From an uncultured Lachnospiraceae bacterium (GTDB lineage Bacteria; Bacillota; Clostridia; Lachnospirales; Lachnospiraceae), in NCBI GenBank assembly GCA_905199445.1, contig CAJKGK010000027.1, positions 1 through 38,427 of the forward strand: 38,427 nt of DNA, given 5' to 3'. Within the stretch, counting starts at the first letter, position 1. The number at the start of each line of letters is the position of its first letter. Of this stretch, positions 35,174 to 38,427 are shown one piece after another. A model generated the notes under the pieces. The model saw nothing but the letters and a program-made list of their open reading frames with translations. It was not told the origin of the DNA and searched no databases. A program made the position numbers and the translations under genes.

Positions 35174-35248
35174 TATGGTATAATGAGCACAAAGTGCAGT
35201 CCAAGCTGATTTCATCAGCTTGCCGTCACATACGTGACGGATTATACC
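35174..35248. repeat. Palindromic element, expanded copy, with tandem hairpins
   Basis: GGTATAAT (35177-35184) pairs with ATTATACC (35241-35248). Between them lie three perfect hairpins: GCAC-AAA-GTGC (35187-35197), CAAGCTGAT-TTC-ATCAGCTTG (35202-35222) and CCGTCAC-ATAC-GTGACGG (35223-35240). Two more follow: CAAGCC-AC-GGCTTG (35251-35264) and GAAAAG...GCCC-TGT-GGGC...CTTTTC (35264-35296). TGGTATAATGA recurs at 35305-35315, flanking the whole block as a direct repeat. A related copy is at 37609-37647. Confidence 0.75.
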
Positions 35249-35351
35249 GGCAAGCCACGGCTTGAAAAGTAAATGCCCTGTGGGCGATTCCTTTTCTGCG
35301 CGCGTGGTATAATGATTAAAATAAGTATAATTAAAAAGGAAGTTGGAAGAA

Positions 35352-36086
35352 ATGAAAGAAAACAAGTATGACAATGGCCGCTTTTTTAAAAAATACAGTG
35401 AAATGGCCCGCTCCATACAGGGCCTTAAAGGGGCCGGAGAATGGCCGGCACTAAAGGAACTTCTTCCCGAATTTACGGGAAAGCAGGTGCTGGATTTAGG
35501 CTGTGGCTATGGATGGCATTGTAAATATGCCGCTGACAACGGCGCAGCAAGTATTCTTGGAACGGATCTGTCTCAGAAAATGCTGGACAGAGCTAAAATG
35601 ATCAATAGCGATGATAAAATTACATATGTCCGCTGTGCTATGGAAGACCTGGATTTGAAACCTGCATCTTTTGATGTTATTTTAAGCTCCCTTGCTTTTC
35701 ACTATGTCAGGGATTTTCAGCCGCTGATCCAAAAGATCAGCCACTGGCTCAGCCCTGGCGGACAACTTGTTTTTTCCGTGGAGCACCCTGTGTTTACCGC
35801 GTACGGCCCTCAGGACTGGTATTATGATCAGGATGGTAAGATCATGCATTTTCCTGTAGATAATTATTATTATGAGGGAAAACGGGATGCTGTCTTTTTA
35901 GGAGAGCAGGTAATCAAATATCATCGCACCTTGACCACATATATTGAAACACTGCTTACCAATGGCCTGACCATTACCCATGTGATTGAACCACAGCCGC
36001 CGAAGCATATGATGGATATTCCAGGCATGAAGGATGAAATGCGTCGTCCCATGATGCTTTTAATCAGCGCCAAAAAGGAACTTTGA
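35352..36086 (+). CDS. Class I SAM-dependent methyltransferase
   Basis: A 244-residue methyltransferase with a Rossmann fold. Motif I is VLDLGCGYGWH (about residue 43), followed by the acidic end of the second strand (GTDLSQKMLDRAK) and a later VILSSLAFHYVRDF for motif IV. The family methylates small molecules or, less often, proteins; the substrate cannot be read. The ATG at 35352 has AAGGAAG about ten bases upstream; the TTG at 35343 is too close to it. It lies directly behind the palindromic element, whose TATAAT copies could serve as -10 boxes. It is probably monocistronic. Confidence 0.9.
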   Translation: MKENKYDNGRFFKKYSEMARSIQGLKGAGEWPALKELLPEFTGKQVLDLGCGYGWHCKYAADNGAASILGTDLSQKMLDRAKMINSDDKITYVRCAMEDLDLKPASFDVILSSLAFHYVRDFQPLIQKISHWLSPGGQLVFSVEHPVFTAYGPQDWYYDQDGKIMHFPVDNYYYEGKRDAVFLGEQVIKYHRTLTTYIETLLTNGLTITHVIEPQPPKHMMDIPGMKDEMRRPMMLLISAKKEL

Positions 36087-36101
36087 ATTTACCGGAAATG
36101 C

Positions 36102-36130
36102 TTTAAATACAGGCTGGCGCATGCTATAAT
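36102..36130 (+). promoter_or_regulatory. Promoter of the radical SAM maturase gene
   Basis: TTTAAA (36102-36107), a 17-base spacer and TATAAT (36125-36130), with a TGC extension before the -10 box. Confidence 0.65.
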
Positions 36131-36150
36131 AACCTCATGAAGAATTTTGC

Positions 36151-36180
36151 GGGCATGCATTTTCCACAGAATGTATGCCC
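36151..36180 (+). promoter_or_regulatory. Leader hairpin before the radical SAM gene
   Basis: GGGCATGCATT (36151-36161) pairs with AATGTATGCCC (36170-36180) apart from one G-T wobble, with an 8-base loop. It lies in the 5' untranslated region, about 25 bases before the ATG, and has no T tract. Confidence 0.55.
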
Positions 36181-36205
36181 TGTAAGTAAAGGGGATTGAT
36201 AGATA

Positions 36206-37309
36206 ATGCCTCCAGTAAACCTGTTGATCAAACCGGCTTCCGGTATGTGCAATATGCACTGTGATTATTGCTTTTACTGCGATGAAGCAGAGAAACGTAT
36301 GCAAGCTTCCTATGGCCTGATGAGCGAGAAAACATTAAAAAATGTCATTCGAAAATCTGTACTTTACGCCCAGGGGGTATGTACCATCGCTTTTCAGGGG
36401 GGGGAACCAACACTTTGCGGGCTGCCTTTTTTTGAAAAGGTGATTGAATATGTGAATCAGTACAATCGTCATGGAATCCAGATTCAGTATGCACTTCAGA
36501 CCAATGGTTATGGAATCACTCCGGATTGGTGCCGTTTCTTTGTAAAGAATAACTTTTTAGTAGGACTTTCGGTGGATGGTACGAAGCAGATTCATGATAC
36601 CTACAGACATAACAGCAGCCGCAGCTGCGGAACCTATGATCGGATCATGGAAACAGTGGCTATGTTTGAGAAATATCATGTGGAATATAATATACTGACA
36701 GTAGTTCATCGTCAGGTGGCTGAAAATATCGGAATCATTTATGAGGATTTTAAGAAAAAAGGATGGCGTTATCAGCAGTATATTGCCTGTCTGGATCCTT
36801 TAGGAGAGGAACGGGGCAAAGAACCTTATTCGCTGCTGCCCAAAACGTATGGACAATTTTTGATTCAGCTGTTTGATCTGTGGTATTCGGATTGGAAGAT
36901 GGGGATCCAGCCTTATATTCGCCAGTTTGATAATTATGTGGCCATGCTGGCCGGATATTATCCCGAATCCTGTGATATGCGGGGAACCTGCGGGATTCAA
37001 AATGTTGTGGAAGCTGACGGCAGCGTCTATCCGTGTGATTTTTATGTGCTGGATCCATTCCGTCTGGGGAATCTTAACGAAGACTCCATGGCTCATATTC
37101 AGGAAATGCGGACATCCTTAGGGTTTATTGAACGCTCCCAAAATCACTCCCAAAACTGCATGAACTGTCAGTGGCACAGACTATGCCGCGGCGGCTGCTT
37201 CCGTCACAGGGATGGAGAAACGGATAATTATTTTTGTGAAGGTTATAAGCTGTTTTTTGAAGCCTGTTATGACCGTCTTAAAGAGATGGCCAAAAATCTG
37301 GAAAGGTAA
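36206..37309 (+). CDS. Anaerobic sulfatase maturase-like radical SAM/SPASM protein
   Basis: A 367-residue radical SAM enzyme. The [4Fe-4S] site is CNMHCDYC (Cys15, Cys19, Cys22), followed by the AFQGGEPTLCG SAM-binding motif. The C-terminal SPASM region holds the other cysteines (CDMRGTCGI, YPCDFY, CMNCQWHRLCRGGC). Length and motifs match anaerobic sulfatase-maturating enzymes (anSME), which oxidise a Cys or Ser of a sulfatase to formylglycine. No sulfatase gene is within the window, so its target must be elsewhere, or it modifies another peptide. It has its own promoter and is followed by a hairpin. Confidence 0.9.
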   Translation: MPPVNLLIKPASGMCNMHCDYCFYCDEAEKRMQASYGLMSEKTLKNVIRKSVLYAQGVCTIAFQGGEPTLCGLPFFEKVIEYVNQYNRHGIQIQYALQTNGYGITPDWCRFFVKNNFLVGLSVDGTKQIHDTYRHNSSRSCGTYDRIMETVAMFEKYHVEYNILTVVHRQVAENIGIIYEDFKKKGWRYQQYIACLDPLGEERGKEPYSLLPKTYGQFLIQLFDLWYSDWKMGIQPYIRQFDNYVAMLAGYYPESCDMRGTCGIQNVVEADGSVYPCDFYVLDPFRLGNLNEDSMAHIQEMRTSLGFIERSQNHSQNCMNCQWHRLCRGGCFRHRDGETDNYFCEGYKLFFEACYDRLKEMAKNLER

Positions 37310-37316
37310 CCATTTT

Positions 37317-37349
37317 GGGGTGATCATACGAAGTGAAGATGATCACCCC
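37317..37349 (+). terminator. Terminator-like hairpin after the maturase gene
   Basis: GGGGTGATCAT (37317-37327) pairs perfectly with ATGATCACCCC (37339-37349). Only a short T stretch follows (GATTTTA), so strength is moderate. Confidence 0.7.
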
Positions 37350-37375
37350 ATGATTTTATAAAACATAGATATAAC

Positions 37376-37412
37376 AAAAAAACCGGTATCGTCTCAACGA
37401 TACCGATTTTTT
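37376..37412 (-). terminator. Terminator of the tRNA gene, probably bidirectional
   Basis: CGGTATCGT (37384-37392) pairs with ACGATACCG (37397-37405) around a CTCA loop. It has A-runs on the left and T-runs on the right, so it can stop transcription from both strands; it ends the minus-strand tRNA. Confidence 0.88.
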
Positions 37413-37415
37413 ACA

Positions 37416-37489
37416 TCGGAGTAACAGGATTCGAACCTGCGACCTCATGAACCCCATTCATGCGCACTACCAAACTGTGCTATACCCCG
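37416..37489 (-). tRNA. tRNA-Pro (anticodon GGG)
   Basis: A 74-base cloverleaf on the minus strand. Acceptor CGGGGTA pairs with TACTCCG (one G-T pair), D stem GCAC/GTGC, anticodon stem CATGA/TCATG with loop ATGGGGT giving anticodon GGG, and T stem GCAGG/CCTGT with loop TTCGAAT. The discriminator is A and CCA is not encoded. Its own promoter and terminator flank it. Confidence 0.95.
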
Positions 37490-37520
37490 AAATTTTATAT
37501 TGTTTTCTGAAAACATTGAT

Positions 37521-37549
37521 ATCATACCAGTAAATTTTCTGTTTGTCAA
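37521..37549 (-). promoter_or_regulatory. Consensus promoter of the tRNA-Pro gene
   Basis: On the minus strand TTGACA (37549-37544), a 17-base spacer and TATGAT (37526-37521), with a TGG extension before the -10 box. It starts transcription about 25 bases before the tRNA. Confidence 0.87.
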
Positions 37550-37608
37550 TACTATTTTTCAAAAAAATGGAATTTTTATGATTTTTTCTTTATGATTTTT
37601 TCATCGGG

Positions 37609-37647
37609 ATATGGTATAATGAGCACAACGTGCGAATTATACCATAT
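37609..37647. repeat. Palindromic element, compact copy
   Basis: ATATGGTATAAT (37609-37620) and ATTATACCATAT (37636-37647) are perfect inverted repeats. The centre GAGCACAACGTGCGA adds a GCAC-AAC-GTGC hairpin. It shares ATGGTATAATGAGCACAA and GTGC with the copy at 35174-35248. The TATAAT could be the -10 box of the dehydratase gene 26 bases downstream. Confidence 0.8.
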
Positions 37648-37672
37648 TACTTGAGAAGGGAAGTTGTTTTTT

Positions 37673-38427
37673 ATGATGAAAAGTCAGGAGCTGAGAAAAA
37701 TTGCACCGGAACTGGATCCGTTAAGGCTGGGAACCGGTTGGAAACCAGAGGATCTTTCAAAGCCCCAGATTATGATTGAAAGTACTTATGGCGACAGTCA
37801 TCCGGGCAGCGGCCATCTTCTGGAGCTGACACAGGCAGTTCGGCAGGGAATTATGGATGCTGGCGGTTACGGCGCCAGATATTTTACGACAGATATATGT
37901 GATGGGGAAGCGCAGGGGCATGACGGTATTAATTATTCACTGGCCTCCCGGGATATGATTGCAGGAATGATTGAAATTCATGCCAATGCCACCCCTTTCG
38001 ACGGCGGTGTGTTTATTGCCAGCTGTGACAAAGGGATGCCGGCCCATCTTATGGGGCTGACTCGGGTGAACATGCCCGCCATTGTAGTTGCCGGTGGTGT
38101 CATGAATGCCGGGCCCAATCTGCTTACATTGGAACAGATCGGAAAATATCACGCCATGTATGCACGCGGAGAGATCTCCGGTGATGAGATGACTTACTAC
38201 AAAAATAATGCCTGCCCATCCTGTGGTGCCTGCTCCTTTATGGGTACTGCGTCCACGATGCAGATTATGGCAGAAGCATTGGGACTGGCACTTCCTGGAA
38301 CCGCCTTAATGCCGGCCACAAGTCCGGATTTGAAAGATGCCGCCTATCGGGCTGGACGGCAGGCTGTGTATCTGGCCCGGCAGCAGCTGACACCGGATCG
38401 GATTGTTACAATGCAGGCCTTTGAAAA
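37673..38427 (+). CDS. IlvD/Edd family dehydratase, 5' part
   Basis: 251 codons of a gene that runs off the window. The family dehydrates sugar acids or dihydroxy acids using an iron-sulfur cluster. Visible motifs are TTDICDGEAQGHDGINYSLA, FIASCDKGMPAHL (cluster Cys) and CPSCGACSFMGTASTMQ (second cluster Cys). IlvD itself (branched-chain amino acid synthesis) has different wording around these motifs, so a sugar-acid dehydratase of the Edd/xylonate type is equally possible. AGAAGGGAAG lies upstream of the ATG at 37673; a second ATG at 37676 is possible. Confidence 0.85.
   Translation, partial: MMKSQELRKIAPELDPLRLGTGWKPEDLSKPQIMIESTYGDSHPGSGHLLELTQAVRQGIMDAGGYGARYFTTDICDGEAQGHDGINYSLASRDMIAGMIEIHANATPFDGGVFIASCDKGMPAHLMGLTRVNMPAIVVAGGVMNAGPNLLTLEQIGKYHAMYARGEISGDEMTYYKNNACPSCGACSFMGTASTMQIMAEALGLALPGTALMPATSPDLKDAAYRAGRQAVYLARQQLTPDRIVTMQAFE

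Overview
The window looks like chromosomal DNA of an anaerobic Firmicute, most likely a gut Lachnospiraceae or related Clostridia. The supporting signs are strong AGGAGG-type ribosome binding sites, moderate GC, TTG/GTG starts, rubrerythrin, an anaerobic sulfatase-maturase-type radical SAM protein, AraC regulators beside sugar operons, and an N-acetylhexosamine-kinase-like salvage pair. The genus cannot be fixed from sequence reading alone.

Layout. (1) 1-6732, metabolic and stress genes: the tail of a sugar ABC permease, a convergent AraC regulator, a nucleotidyltransferase plus sugar-1-kinase pair, rubrerythrin, a MATE exporter with a consensus promoter, and a DUF3737 beta-helix protein behind a MerR-type 19-bp-spacer promoter. 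(2) 6927-20629, the standout: a same-strand cluster encoding an MBL-fold hydrolase, a GrpE-like exchange factor, an Hsp70 with a long C-terminal extension, a small unknown protein, a VirD4/TraG-like ATPase without membrane anchor or conjugation genes, a stand-alone RyR-domain protein, a large unknown protein interrupted by an in-frame TAG, and a 1293-residue protein that joins a protein kinase, a Rossmann-like region, a RyR-like domain and a C-terminal half resembling a degenerate CARF/DUF1887 nuclease. A consensus promoter sits inside the cluster at 14449-14477. An AraC regulator and a zinc-dependent phospholipase-C-like protein follow. (3) 22492-35108, a sugar-utilisation locus: a divergent AraC regulator, then an MFS transporter, clan-D glycosidase, AllA-like cupin, class II aldolase, PfkB kinase, fucose-isomerase-like protein, aldose epimerase, aldo/keto reductase and GH35-like glycosidase, closely spaced as one operon. 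Isomerase, kinase and aldolase form a classical three-step route from aldose to triose-level products; the substrate is unknown. (4) 35109-38427: a methyltransferase, a radical SAM/SPASM maturase, tRNA-Pro(GGG) with its own promoter and terminator, and the start of an IlvD/Edd dehydratase. Two copies of a palindromic GGTATAAT...ATTATACC element precede the methyltransferase and dehydratase genes.

The best candidate for an undescribed system is the chaperone/ATPase/RyR/kinase cluster. It has no conjugation, phage or CRISPR genes around it. It combines a client-remodelling module (Hsp70 plus its own GrpE-like partner) with a DNA- or substrate-translocating ATPase and a multi-domain kinase, which suggests a regulated stress or conflict response. 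That role is inference; no toxin or proven effector is visible.
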